In this document: piece by piece, positions 1-10,437 of the stretch
How the letters are laid out: every line of letters starts with the position of its first letter
How positions within the stretch are numbered: the first letter of the stretch is position 1
Source of the DNA: Gigantopelta aegis
Taxonomy: Eukaryota > Mollusca > Gastropoda > Neomphalida > Peltospiridae
Assembly: GCF_016097555.1 (NCBI RefSeq)
Contig: NC_054701.1
Span: 8,548,560 to 8,612,559 of the forward strand
DNA length: 64,000 nt
Reading direction: 5' to 3'
Translations under genes and position numbers: made by a program
Notes under the pieces: generated by a model
Database searches by the model: none
The model's input: the letters and a program-made list of their open reading frames with translations, nothing else
Told to the model about the DNA's origin: nothing

Positions 1-111
1 CATCAAACATAACAAGTGATGCGCTTGCAAATTCAGTTGGCACTGTCCACTAGTGATTTAAAATGTTCACATCATCTAAGTTAATGAACATTTATTTTTA
101 TTTCATCTTAT

Positions 112-357
112 TTTCGTGCTTATATCCAATTAAGGTTCAATCACGCTGTCCTGGGCACACACCCTCAGCTATCTGGGCTGTCTGTCCAGGACATTGGATT
201 AGTCGCTAGTGAGAGAGAAGAGGATGTAGTGGTCTTAAACCTACCGACTGAGTCGTTAAAACTCGCTCTGGGTGGGAGCCGGTAACAGGATGCGAACCCA
301 GTACCTACCAGCCTTATGTCCGATGGCTTACCCACGACACCACGTGACTGAGGCCGA
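112..357 (-). repeat. SINE family B copy (tRNA-headed)
   Basis: Read on the minus strand this begins with GTGGTGTCGTGGGTAAGCCA, has a B-box-like GGTTCGCATCC, and ends in TTGGATATAAGCACGAAAAT. The same head, body and end recur at 56210-56760, which supports a dispersed SINE. It lies in the intron or upstream sequence before the first visible exon of the membrane-protein gene. The left edge is approximate. Confidence 0.6.
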
Positions 358-463
358 GATCACTGATCCTCACCCCGCCCACTAGTTGATACGAGTATAA
401 AGATGTATAACGGTTCAGTAGGTCGTGTGCATCAACATTCCTTTTCGTTTTGGTACACAGCCC

Positions 464-770
464 GCGGGCGGGACGTAGTTCAGTGGTACAGCGCTCGTCT
501 GATGCGCGATCGATCTAGGATTGATTCCCGTCGGTGGGCCCATTGAGCTATTTCTCGTTCCAGCCACTGCTACACAACTGGTATAACGAAGGCTGTGGTA
601 TATATTATTCTGTTTGTGGGATGGTGCATATAAAGATCCCTTGCTGCTAATCGAAAAGAGTAGCCCATAAAATGGGTCTGTGTGGTCCTCAACCATATGT
701 CCGACGCCATACAAGTGTAAATATAATGTGTTGAGTGCGTCGTTAAATAAAACAATTCCTTTCTTCGTTC
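464..770 (+). repeat. SINE family A, full length, inserted at a splice acceptor
   Basis: Full family A layout: tRNA-like head GGCGGGACGTAGTTCAGTGG, the GGGCCCATTGAGCTATTTCT segment, the AAAGATCCCTTGCTGCTAAT body and the end GAGTGCGTCGTTAAATAAAA followed by a TTCC-rich tail. GTACACAGCCC occurs immediately before (453-463) and after (771-781), an 11-bp target duplication. The downstream copy supplies the AG of the next exon, so the host 3' splice site itself was duplicated. Confidence 0.85.
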
Positions 771-778
771 GTACACAG

Positions 779-935
779 CCCCGATGACTGTTCTTCTGTA
801 CGGCACGATCTCGAGCAACAACACCCGTCTGCTGGACCAGCTGCGAGTGGGACTGAAGAACATCCTCATCCACCTCGGCGGCTACGGCGGCTACATCAGC
901 ATCAAGCAGGACACGGAGGCCGACAAGAAAGACAA
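779..935 (+). CDS. Cadherin-like membrane protein, exon n-3 (extracellular)
   Basis: First visible exon of a gene that enters from the left. It follows GTACACAG and ends at a GTAAGT donor (936), with two bases of an unfinished codon that join cleanly to the next exon. The reading frame gives PMTVLLYGTISSNNTRLLDQ then a Leu/Gly-rich stretch ending DTEADKKD. The ATG at 784 is internal, not a start. I infer an extracellular membrane-proximal segment because a transmembrane exon follows two exons later in phase. GC and codon use are clearly richer than in the flanking intron. The cadherin-23-type identity is a guess from layout, not from a diagnostic motif; no DXNDN or DRE calcium motif is visible in this part. 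Confidence 0.7.
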
Positions 936-1085
936 GTAAGTGACAAGATGTACTAGGGCGGATCTACGATTTCCGTGTTGAGTCCGGAAAGATAATCGTA
1001 AAAACAAAGTCTTGAACTTATGAGATCCGACGTGTCTGTGACTGAAAACGTGATGTTCATAGACATGTTCATATACTTGTGTATT

Positions 1086-1200
1086 TAAAGGGACAGGCCT
1101 CAGTTTGCTTTCATAGCTTTTAAAAAAAATTACATATTAAATATATTTTAATGTTTAGAATATCAGTGTCTGTAAAACAAGGTGTTTATTGTCCAAATGT
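1086..1200 (+). repeat. Fragment of the TTAA foldback family
   Basis: AAAGGGACAGGCCTCAGTTTGCT followed by ATTACATATTAAATATATTT and CAGTGTCTGTA matches one half of the palindromic element at 5166-5547. The other arm is missing. It lies in the intron between exons at 935 and 1463. Confidence 0.55.
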
Positions 1201-1269
1201 CTGTCTGTCTGTCTGTCTCTCTCTGTCTGGCTCTCCTATCTCTCTTACTCTGTCTCCGTCTCCGTCTCC

Positions 1270-1323
<54 letters not shown>

Positions 1324-1335
1324 CTCATTCTCATC
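1200..1335 (+). repeat. CT-rich microsatellite
   Basis: (TGTC)n, (TCCG)n and then about 50 bp of (CT)n, with a short TTCTCA tail. It lies in an intron of the membrane-protein gene. Open frames across it are Ser/Leu or Arg/Glu low-complexity artefacts. Confidence 0.95.
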
Positions 1336-1462
1336 TGTCACTCGAAATAGACATTCGGGAAAATAACTGAATGGTTTAAATAGATATATAATACTACGGG
1401 TCTGTAAAAAAAAGAAAAGAGGTGTTATAAATATGAATAAAATGAGATACATGTTATTTCAG

Positions 1463-1637
1463 TGTACATATCACACGTCTGAAGTTTATAGCTGCTGAAG
1501 ATGGCGGTAAAAAGGTTATCCCCCTTGATGCTATTAAAAAGATCTTCAACACCAATACAGATGACGATATCAACCAATATCTTCCACTTCCACTCTACAC
1601 CGGAACAGGTTATCAGCAAAGGCAAAAGGCATCAGCA
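1463..1637 (+). CDS. Cadherin-like membrane protein, exon n-2 (extracellular)
   Basis: Acceptor TTATTTCAG ends at 1462 and donor GTAAGT starts at 1638. The first base completes the codon left open by the previous exon (Asn), and the exon then reads VHITRLKFIAAEDGGKKVIP and ends YTGTGYQQRQKASA in phase 0. The Lys/Asp-rich segment with no cysteines is most likely still extracellular and membrane-proximal. Exon phases are consistent on both sides, which is the strongest support for the gene model. I do not recognise a named domain. Confidence 0.72.
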
Positions 1638-2635
1638 GTAAGTTTTTATTTTATTTTATTTTATTTTATTTATTATTATATTTTTAATGGTTGAATACAT
1701 CTGCTGCTAAGCATTTCTAGCAACTTATTTTCTTAGCTCTTCTTCAAATATTCGAGTTTTTACTAAATTGTGGCATGTTCCCGACTAGTGTCTACTTATA
1801 GCCTTTTTAACGATTCCTGTTAATGCATTTTCATCCCGACGCCTCAACCATGAAACATCTGAAATGATCCAAACACAAGCTTTGCTCTGATTGAAAAAGT
1901 ATAAGTTTGTTTTGTTTAACGACACGAGAGCACATTGAATATCCCACATTTGTTAATTCTGACACAGTCTTATAGAAAACTCGTTACGGCTTTCAGTTAA
2001 CATCGAGGGGTCAAGAAATTGTATATAACAGATCTCATGATTATTACAAAGATTATATATGCTGACGAGTTTGATTTTTAACAGGCATGCTATTGCATGG
2101 AAACACGGATAAAAAAAAAAGATAATAAAAAAAATAAAAATAAAACTTAAATAAATAAAACTGTTGATATTAATATGAGTGTAACAACTATATGAAATAT
2201 ATTTGATAATTATACCAATAGAAAGAAATAAGGGAACACTTGGTAGATCCAATTTTATTTCTTACTTGTGTAGTAATGTCTGTATTGCATACAAAGATGT
2301 AACGTTACACTGAATGTCAGTAGAACTGTTAACATCCTCACATAGATGAAGATATTTGCTTCAGTCAATCTATGCTGTTCCAATTTATGTGATGCCCTAT
2401 TTCTCTCCATCAGTATATAGACACCACAGGCGTCCATACGTCTACAAACTAGGAGGCCAGGTATATATTAATCCGCTTTTCAGCTGGTGGGGGTTGAAGT
2501 GGGGGTGGGTGGAATGGTGGAGGGGCATAATCCTTAGAGCGGTGCTACCCTTTCTGGAGGATGTATGTGCTTCTCGTGTGTTTATCTGCACCTCCATCCA
2601 CCAGACTAAGTGATGCACGTGTTGTTGTATTGCAG

Positions 2636-2742
2636 GAAGAAGCGTCCAACTGGGCGGACCGCCACTGGTATGTCATCTTCCTCATCCTCCTGGCCATACT
2701 GGTTGTCGTCGTCGTGGGAGCGCTCTTCCTCATACGGAGAAG
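2636..2742 (+). CDS. Cadherin-like membrane protein, transmembrane exon
   Basis: Acceptor TATTGCAG ends at 2635 and donor GTACAC starts at 2743. The exon reads EEASNWADRHW and then a hydrophobic helix YVIFLILLAILVVVVVGALF followed by LIRRR. This is a textbook single-pass transmembrane segment with a basic stop-transfer anchor, so the extracellular side is upstream and the cytoplasmic side downstream. It ends with two bases of an Arg codon that the next exon completes, giving RRRRK. Confidence 0.8.
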
Positions 2743-2769
2743 GTACACACGGTTTTCGGTGGATTGACT

Positions 2770-2841
2770 GAAATTTGAAAACATACTTTATTACATACAC
2801 ATACACACGCACACATGCACAAACAAACAAACACACACACA

Positions 2842-2872
<31 letters not shown>

Positions 2873-2886
2873 GCACAAACATACAC

Positions 2887-2935
<49 letters not shown>

Positions 2936-2945
2936 CACACACATA
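2770..2945 (+). repeat. CA and TA microsatellite
   Basis: (CA)n interrupted by (CATA)n and then about 40 bp of (TA)n. It is intronic, between the transmembrane exon and the cytoplasmic exon. Confidence 0.95.
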
Positions 2946-2957
2946 CATACAAGGACA

Positions 2958-3110
2958 ATTTGATAGCTCAGAACGTATCGTGGCAAGTCGGCAAGTTGCG
3001 GGCGATTCGGTGCCACAGGTTCGAGTCCCAGCAACGGCATGGGACAATGTGTGAGGCCAGACAGGATTTAATTATCCCCTGCGCCAGTGCGTTAATATCT
3101 ATGTATGCAA
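2958..3110 (+). repeat. tRNA-headed SINE fragment (separate head type)
   Basis: TTTGATAGCTCAGAACG resembles an A box and CAGGTTCGAGTCCCAGCAAC a B box, followed by a short unique body. It lacks acceptor-stem pairing, so it is not a functional tRNA. The head differs from families A, B and C elsewhere in the window. Confidence 0.45.
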
Positions 3111-3149
3111 TAGTCAACCTCGACATACATTCAATATATAGATATTCAT

Positions 3150-3315
3150 ACATAAATACATACATGCATACATACATACATACATACAAACAAACATACA
3201 TACATACATACATACACACATACACACACACATACACACACACACATACATACATACATACATACAATATATATATGTTCATACATAAATACATACATAC
3301 AAACATACATATAAA
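3150..3315 (+). repeat. CATA/CA microsatellite
   Basis: Long (CATA)n mixed with (CA)n. It is intronic. Predicted Thr/His/Ile or Tyr/Val/Cys peptides across it are repeat artefacts. Confidence 0.95.
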
Positions 3316-3641
3316 TTGGACACAAGTTATCCAACTTGCGAGGCCCTCTCCTAATAACAGACTTTAAATTGTACAACAAAAGCGACTTTAATTTTCAATA
3401 AATCACAAAATCAATCAATTAATAAACGTTTTTCGGTCAGACGAGATTAGACTTGTCACAGGTAACTCGTGGTGTCGTAGAAGGACGTAGTAACCAAGCA
3501 GTTAAGAAAAATGTCTACGGAAAAAACCCCACCACACAAAAAACCTCATTTGTTGGTCCAGTGCCTCTAACATCGAGATAACGACGTTTGACTGTAATAT
3601 GTATTACCACAGTGTGTATCGTCTGTTTTTGTTTTTTGCAG

Positions 3642-4248
3642 ACGACGAAAGGCGAACAGTGATTACAAGACGGCCATTAACGGCGTTGCCCATCCAGACG
3701 GGAATCTGAACGTGGCCTTCGAAAACGACATGTACCTTCGCATGAACAGCGCCAATTCTCGGACAGAAGTCGGACTGACGCAGGTGAACGACAACCCGCT
3801 GTTCCAAGGACCTTCTCCGCCTAGCACCAGGTCCGCTCACCCCGACCCACGCCCTCACCAGATGCTTCTGAATGGAATAACTGCGTCCGACTCCACGACC
3901 GAAAACCCGTACATGGAACCAAGCAAAAGCGTGGAGTACGATACGCCACCCCGATCTCAACTTCCGCCCCAGCGTTCCCACTACGAAAACAGTTGCCTAG
4001 ATACGCGGGAGACTGCCGGAAGTGACGCAAAGGATAACTGCTACACGGACTTCAGCAATCTGGACGGGCGTGGTGAGGAAAACCATTACCACGATCTGGA
4101 TGACGTTGCTATGGAGAAGCTGACCCTGGACGAACACCAAGCGGCGTCCAGTGACGACGAAGAGGACGAAATTACTGCGATCAAGAAGCAGATTAAGGCA
4201 GACAACGAGAAAGAAGAAAAAGAAGAAGAAGAAAAACGAGAAGGCTAG
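3642..4248 (+). CDS. Cadherin-like membrane protein, last exon (cytoplasmic tail)
   Basis: Acceptor TTTTTTGCAG ends at 3641. The first base completes the Arg codon, and the exon reads RRKANSDYKTAINGVAHPDG to a TAG stop at 4246-4248. The tail is about 200 residues, hydrophilic and rich in Pro, Asn and Tyr, with NPLF and ENPYME motifs, and ends in a very acidic then Lys/Glu-rich stretch (SSDDEEDEIT, then about 25 mostly charged residues). NPxF/NPxY-type motifs and several tyrosines suggest adaptor or endocytic binding; this is inference. No C-terminal PDZ ligand is obvious (ends KREG). GC content drops sharply just after the stop, where the 3' UTR begins with an (AAT)n run. Confidence 0.82.
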
Positions 4249-4269
4249 GCCCAGTGATAATGTCAAACA

Positions 4270-4302
<33 letters not shown>

Positions 4303-5165
4303 TTTGAAAAAAACAAAAACATCGTGCGTTTCAGGGAACTAGCCCCAATTTCAGCCAGCAAACGTTTCACGAACTATTTGATTGGTTCTCAAAGTGGCCA
4401 TTTGGTTTACCGTGAAGCGCATAAACCAGTCTAACGGACGTTTTTCTGATCGGTCTGGCTCAACTCCGTACAGACCTTATCTCGAAACAAAGGACGACCC
4501 TAATTGTTTTCGATTTAAAATTTTTTAATGCATTGGTGAAAAGAATAACATTTTATCTCGGCCTGTAGGGATGACTGAAGTATAAATAGCCGACCTGTCC
4601 TACCTAATTTCTTTTTGGCACATTCCCTGAAGCACACTAATTTTTTTAGACCTAAGAAGAAAGAATGATCAAATTATTACACAGATTCCATCATGTGTAC
4701 ATTAACCACCGGCAATGTTTTTTCTCATAGGGTTAAGATATTTCTACTCATACAGGCGTGGAAAAGAAATATTGTGTATTTATTGAAACGAAATTATTTT
4801 AAATGGTATAAAAGTAATAAGCTGTATTTTAGATACAAGACATTGCAGATCGAGGTGTGATAAATGAATATTTCAGCTGTTTTTATGAAAGCGAAGCTGT
4901 GATTGGTATTTTAATCCACTGCGCTAATAGCTTAGTATTCTTTATATAGTACGCACCATTTACCTTCGCTACCAAGATGTCGTCAAGAAAATCTTTTTAT
5001 ATAAAAAGTTGGAATATTTTGTATTAAATGTATTGAGCCACTTGAGTGCCATATTTGATGTCGCGCAGCGTCTTCCCTAAAATATAGTGTGACGTCATTT
5101 GAAACATCTTGCCTTCCAATTTCACATTCCAGTCCTTGTCTTCACAACTGTTGCTCCTGGCTGTG
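4249..5165 (+). other. Probable 3' UTR and intergenic DNA
   Basis: AT-rich sequence after the stop codon, with an (ATA)n run at 4271-4300 and no credible open frame. No clear AATAAA with a downstream U/GU element stands out, so the mRNA end cannot be placed. Confidence 0.5.
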
Positions 5166-5547
5166 TTAAAGGGACATTCCTGAGTTTGCTGTAATTTTTA
5201 AGATGTTATCGACTAACAGAGACTTTTTGACGACTGTAATTACATATCAAATATATTTTTCTGCATAAAATATTAGTGGCTGTATATTAAACGTGTTTCT
5301 GATCGTTCTAATATTTGTACTAGGTTAAATTTCATTTTATTTCCTGAACAAGATTTTTTCGTACGTACGAACTTATTTGAAGACAGGGTGGGCTCCTTAC
5401 AAATATTAAGACGACCAAAAACACATTAAATATACAGACACTGATATCGTAAACCAGAAAATATATTTAATATGAAGTTCAATCGTAGAAATATTTTATT
5501 AGTCGAATACATCTTACAATGCACCAAACTCAGGAATGTCCCTTTAA
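5166..5547. mobile_element. TTAA foldback MITE, complete
   Basis: A 382-bp near-palindrome. The left end TTAAAGGGACATTCCTGAGT is mirrored by ACTCAGGAATGTCCCTTTAA at the right, and pairing continues inward for most of the length with a centre near 5355 (TACGTACG). TTAA at both ends suggests a piggyBac-like target preference. There is no coding capacity, so it would be mobilised by a transposase made elsewhere. A one-armed relative lies at 1086-1200 and a looser one near 56800-56900. Confidence 0.8.
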
Positions 5548-6171
5548 GTGTCACTTTTACATCTGTCTTATACTTCATCTTCAATCGTTTGGCTTGATCA
5601 CACGGCGTACCGGTACTCGTAATGCTCGACTAATAATGAGAAAAAATAGCCATTTTAAAGATGAAATAATACATGTATATTTATTTTACACATTCCACAA
5701 AAGGAATATCGTGTTCAAAATATTAGAACCATTTTAAAACAATCGACAGTATTCAACAGTATTACAATACGACGTCTGGTTCACAATGACTCCACATTTT
5801 TTCGTTTAATTATTTACTACTTTCTATTTATTGACCCAATTTGCCATAGTATAGTGGTATATGTAACTCGACTGAAAGTGAGGTGAATAACTATTACATG
5901 TTGAAAGTTCGCATGTGTGACCTATGTTGACGTAACGTCACCGATGTCTTCATAGCTAGCGTGGCGTTTCATATTAAATGCATTTTAAATACGCTTGTAC
6001 CGTGTGCGTTAGCATGTTATAGTACTGCAGTAGTTTGCCGTTAAAAAGTACATACTCTAAACATGGGTTAGAGCAGATAATCGACCAATATGTCCAAAGT
6101 GGACATCGTGGATTCTTCCCTTGGATCCTTCATAGGGTGGACCGTCGACGTTTGAGTTGACCTGATCGTAC

Positions 6172-6720
6172 GTCATGGCATCATCACGTCCTATAAGATC
6201 TACCGATTGGTTGTAATGAGTCGCGCTACCAGTCTCATCATGGCATCGTCACGTCCTATAAGATCTACCGATTGGTTGTAATGAGTCACGCTACCAGTGT
6301 CGTCATGGCATCATCACGTACTATAAGATCTACCGATTGGTTGTAATGAGTCACGCTACCAGTCTTGTCCCGATAGCTGGATGCAAATTCCATAGCACCA
6401 CCACCACCCCCACCCGCCTGCTACCGATTTGATCGGGCTGCTGGTGCTCCCTTGCACCTGCCAGTGCAGGCGGTCCCTCCTCTCCCCTCCCCCCACCTTT
6501 CCTGTCATAGACGGAGGAGCCGGCCAAGGCCGGCTCTTGTGCCCACGACAGGCGTGCGCTACAACAGCTTGTTCTGAATGTGCACGTAAAACCCTATGAC
6601 ATGACATGACATGTAATGAGTCACGCTACCAGTCTTGTCATGGCATCATCACGTCCTATAAGATCTACCGATTGGTTGTAATGAGTCACGCTACCAGTCT
6701 TGTCCCGATAGCTGGATGCA
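6172..6720 (+). repeat. 63-bp tandem repeat, split by a SINE
   Basis: Units read GGCATCATCACGTCCTATAA, GATCTACCGATTGGTTGTAA and TGAGTCACGCTACCAGTC. Three units precede 6390 and one to two partial units follow 6612. Both sides end in the shared CCCGATAGCTGGATGCAAAT, so the array was duplicated or split around the inserted SINE at 6391-6612. Confidence 0.8.
6391..6612 (+). repeat. SINE family D with TGACA/TGACC tail
   Basis: Pyrimidine- and G-rich start, then GACGGAGGAGCCGGC, GGCCGGCTCTTGTGCCCACG and TGCACGTAAAACCCTATGAC, ending in a short (ATGAC)n tail. A second copy at 22785-22940 is highly similar and ends in (CTGAC)n. A short pentamer tail on a compact non-coding repeat fits a SINE mobilised by a LINE with a tandem-repeat 3' end; this is inference. 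Confidence 0.65.
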
Positions 6721-6724
6721 AATT

Positions 6725-7445
6725 ACGGTTAAAACTCCTAACAAAAACATAGCATGACCTTTTAATCCCATACCAATTCGTGTAACAATCGAAATTAATT
6801 TGTTTTTAGAAAAATCTTAACAAACTGCCATCAAATTCCATAGATTAATTTGTTTTGTGGAACAATCAATATAAAACAGTTATTGTATGTACAGTTCTAC
6901 CGTTAGTCTCCACGAACTCTATTATCGCTTAGTAACAATTCAGGTGAAACTGTTTACCTTTGCTGTTCCAGCATTTTGTCTAGACCCATATTTACACACA
7001 AACATTACTTTAGTCAAAAATGTTATGATAGTTTGATATAAATATGTTTTTAAACGAGTTGTAAGTTTATTCCATATAGAGGTACATACCATTTCATCGC
7101 TCCAGTTTAAAGACATATTGTCACAGAACACTGACCTATTACATGGCGTAAGAAAGTATTACTTAAAAAAAATATATATTTGATTTGTCCCTAAATGTTC
7201 TTTATTCAACTATCTACGTAACCACCATACTCCACTTATTAATGATATTTTGTAAAAATAATTGAATTATGGCAATGGTCCATAATTCAAACACTAACAT
7301 TGCTGAGAGGGTTGACATGGATTTCACTCCATCATGGTGCAGTTAAAGTGATGCAATAACTAGATTTGTCCTGTAAAAATTAATGTAATTTTGATTTATT
7401 ATTAATTTTTAGAGAAATAAGGTCCTTAAATCTGTGACAGTATGC
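6725..7445. other. AT-rich stretch with no recognised feature
   Basis: No supportable gene or repeat. Open frames are short and AT-driven. Confidence 0.5.
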
Positions 7446-7447
7446 CT

Positions 7448-8064
7448 TTAACGATGTAAACGAAGTCTACTCTCGTCATTTCTGGTTATTTTGTTTATTG
7501 CGATCTTGAAAAGTGTACATTCAGACAGTAATACACGTCATCAGTTCCAGTTTAACGATGTAAACGAAGTCTACTCTTGTCATTTCTGGTTATTTTGTTT
7601 ATTGCGATCTTGAAAAGTGTACACTCAGACAGTAATACACGTCATCAGTTCCAGTTTAACGATGTAAACGAACTCTACTCTTGTCATTTCTGGTTATTTT
7701 GTTTATTGCGATCTTGAAAAGTGTACATTCAGATAGTAATACACGTCATCAGTTCCAGTTTAACGATGTAAACGAAGTCTACTCTTGTCATTTCTGGTTA
7801 TTTTGTTTATTGCGATCTTGAAAAGTGTACACTCAGACAGTAATACACGTCATCAGTTCCAGTTTAACGATGTAAACGAAGTCTACTCTTGTCATTTCTG
7901 GTTATTTTGTTTATTGCGATCTTGAAAAGTGTACACTCAGACAGTAATACACGTCATCAGTTCCAGTTTAACGATGTAAACGAACTCTACTCTTGTCATT
8001 TCTGGTTATTTTGTTTATTGCGATCTTGAAAAGTGTACACTCAGACAGTAATACACGTCATCAG
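7448..8064 (+). repeat. 104-bp tandem repeat, six units
   Basis: Each unit begins TTAACGATGTAAACGAAGTC and ends ACACGTCATCAGTTCCAG. Six units are almost identical, differing at a few positions such as GAAGTC/GAACTC and CATTCAG/CACTCAG. Substitutions shared by non-adjacent units suggest recent expansion in blocks of more than one unit. The last unit ends before the TTCCAG part. Confidence 0.92.
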
Positions 8065-8299
8065 CATTGTTTCACACTTTAATATTTTGTTTAAGAATGT
8101 ATGTATTCACAGTACCACAAGAGATGTAGATATATTTACATTTACTCAGATCCCTTTTACATGTAAATATTTTATACTTTCGTTTTGATTACGGAAATAC
8201 CACTAAAAGTGCTTTCATTTTATTTTCATAATACTGTATATTGCCATTGCTCTTGCTTCATATTAACATAAGCCTATGGAACAAACACGGTCTAAATGT

Positions 8300-8735
8300 C
8301 TGTCTGTGTGTGTGCGCGTGTGTGTGTGTGCGCGTCTTTTTGGAGGGGGTGAAGATGCGTGTGCAGAAAATTTGGCAGATGACTTTAGACGACAGGTTGA
8401 GATCTAAGCAGTTCCGGGGTGGGGTGGGGTGGGGTGGAGTGGGGTGGATGTATATATTCAACCTGAAAATGTTGAAAGCTAAATGTCCTGAAATGCAAGT
8501 TCCTACATTCTGCAAGTTAAATTCATCATGGTAAATGCAGGTGTATGCATTAAAAAAAACAAATTCTTTAAGCGGTGTGTGTGTGTGTGGTATGTGTGTG
8601 TGTGTGTGTGTGTGTGGTGTGTTTGTGTGTGTGGTGTGTGTGTGTGTGGAGCGTGTGTGTGTGGGGTGTGTGTGTGGAGTGTGTGTGTGTGTGGGTGGGT
8701 GTGTGTGGGTGTGTGTGTTCGACCCCAGAATCTCT
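8300..8735 (+). repeat. GT-rich and GGGGT microsatellites
   Basis: (GT)n at 8304-8330, (GGGGT)n at 8417-8447 and a long (GT)n/(GTGTGG)n block at 8575-8720. The GGGGT run has the base pattern of a G-quadruplex. Confidence 0.95.
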
Positions 8736-8739
8736 CGTC

Positions 8740-9640
8740 TGAACACATCGAATTTTAGTACACTGATGAATACAACGAATTTATTTTTTTACCAGGGACA
8801 TGTGATAGTTTCTTTAGATGGCTGAGTGTTTTTGTGAAGAGTGCCATATTATGTTTCATAGAAATATATATATTATTAGATCAATCCAAGCATTTACTAC
8901 TAATAAATTTTCAACTAAACATTGTATTTATTCACCATGTGTTTATAGGCAACCTTTATTAAATGGACTAATCGTGTAAGCACACATATACGAGTATTGT
9001 CTACTGTGTAAGGTTTAAAAGACTGAGTTTCCGGAAACTCGACCCTATCTAGCAAAACGTGCCGACATTCAAACATGTATTATTCTCTCTTTTTTGTCGA
9101 TTAAAAATAAATAACATGTATAGTCCGTCCCATCATTCTATTAAAATGTGTTTTTTGTAAATAATTTCAATTTGATTTGACTAAGAAGAAAAGTAAAAGT
9201 GTTTTGAAAATAACAACGAAATACAATTTGTGTGTGCAATTTACAAATCAATCGGCTTAGAAATAAATAACTTATAGTAAATTACATAGTATGAACAAAA
9301 TGCAGGTGACATTTTATCTCGACCCGAAGGGATGAATCTAGGTTTAAAAAACCTAAAAAAAACCCAAACCCTATCCGATCAGCCATACCTAATGTTTTGA
9401 ACACATTTCTCACACCCGCCCCCCCCCCCCCATTTTTGTTAAACTTAAATAATCACATAATATTACGCTGCTATCGTGAGAGGTCATTCTGAAATTAAAA
9501 CGGTGATTATTAAATATTAATTAAAAATATTCTGTCATTTATGTCAAGATTTTTTGTTTGACAAAGAAACGTATAAACAAAATAATTACGAAAAACAATT
9601 AAATGAAAAAAGTAAAAAAACTAAATCCTCACTTAATTAG
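8740..9640. other. AT-rich stretch with no recognised gene
   Basis: No credible coding region. Contains a C homopolymer at 9420-9430. The rest is AT-rich intergenic DNA. Confidence 0.5.
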
Positions 9641-9765
9641 AAATATTTAATGATTACTAACAACAGCAACAACAACAACAACAAAAATAACAACAACAAA
9701 AATAACAAGAACAACAACAACAAGAACAAAACTAACAGGAAGAAGAAGAACAACAATAGCAACAA
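9640..9765 (+). repeat. AAC/AAG-rich microsatellite
   Basis: (AAC)n with AAT, AAG and AGAAG interruptions. A smaller (CAACAA)n patch follows at about 9868-9905. Confidence 0.9.
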
Positions 9766-9905
9766 AACCAGTTTACAATACTTGTACGGAAAATTAGAAT
9801 AAATATGGAAACATTTCATTCAGTGGTTTTTGATTTTACTTTTTGCTAGTTTTGTGTTAAATTCCAACAGCAACATCAACTACAGCAACCACAACAACAA
9901 CTACA

Positions 9906-9974
9906 AAGCAATTATCCACCTAAATTGAAGAGGATATCTCATTATCCACCTAAATTGAAGAGGATATCTCATTA
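9906..9974 (+). repeat. 35-bp direct duplication
   Basis: ATTATCCACCTAAATTGAAG plus AGGATATCTC occurs twice in immediate succession with no differences, so it is a recent tandem duplication. Confidence 0.9.
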
Positions 9975-10236
9975 TTCCCCAATGCAGTTTTGATTACATA
10001 AATTAACCTAATAAACCTAACATAATTAACAAAATCGCTTTATGGATTTGTTTAACCGGTCATGTAACACTTCTACATGTACATATACATATATATTAAC
10101 AAAACCATGTGTGCATGAACATTATGCAGTGTGTGAAATATAGTGTGTTGTAACATGAAATATTGATGTGTTTGTAAATAAAAGTATATAACATTTCTTT
10201 GAACGTCGCTTACCTTTGTCATTGTGTTAAATTATT

Positions 10237-10437
10237 TTTATTCCACGACGCACTCGACATATTTTAATTACGGTTATTGAGCATCGATCACATGGATATG
10301 GATACGGCCTCTGTTACTTCGCTTTGTGGAGCACTGGCTGGAACGAGAAATAACCCAATGAGCCCACCGAACCGGAACAAGCCTAGACAGAACGCGCATT
10401 AGACGTGCGCTTTACCACTTGACTACGTCCCGCCCCA
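10237..10437 (-). repeat. SINE family A, decayed
   Basis: On the minus strand it has head GGGGCGGGACGTAGTCAAGT, GAACGAGAAATAACCCAATG (complement) and end CGACGCACTCGACATATTTT. The central body is deleted or scrambled. Confidence 0.65.

Noticed and set aside
415-873. Minus-strand frame of 152 codons across the first SINE and exon
   Set aside because: It mixes the antisense of a SINE with the antisense of a real coding exon.
1151-1452. Open frames with long Ser/Leu or Arg/Glu runs
   Set aside because: They translate a CT/GA microsatellite in several frames on both strands. There is no codon bias or splice context.
2606-3379. Tyr/Ile, Thr/His and Cys/Val-rich frames
   Set aside because: Shadows of CA, TA and CATA microsatellites in introns of the membrane-protein gene.
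8258-8825. Cys/Val and Thr/His-rich frames
   Set aside because: GT/CA microsatellite artefacts.
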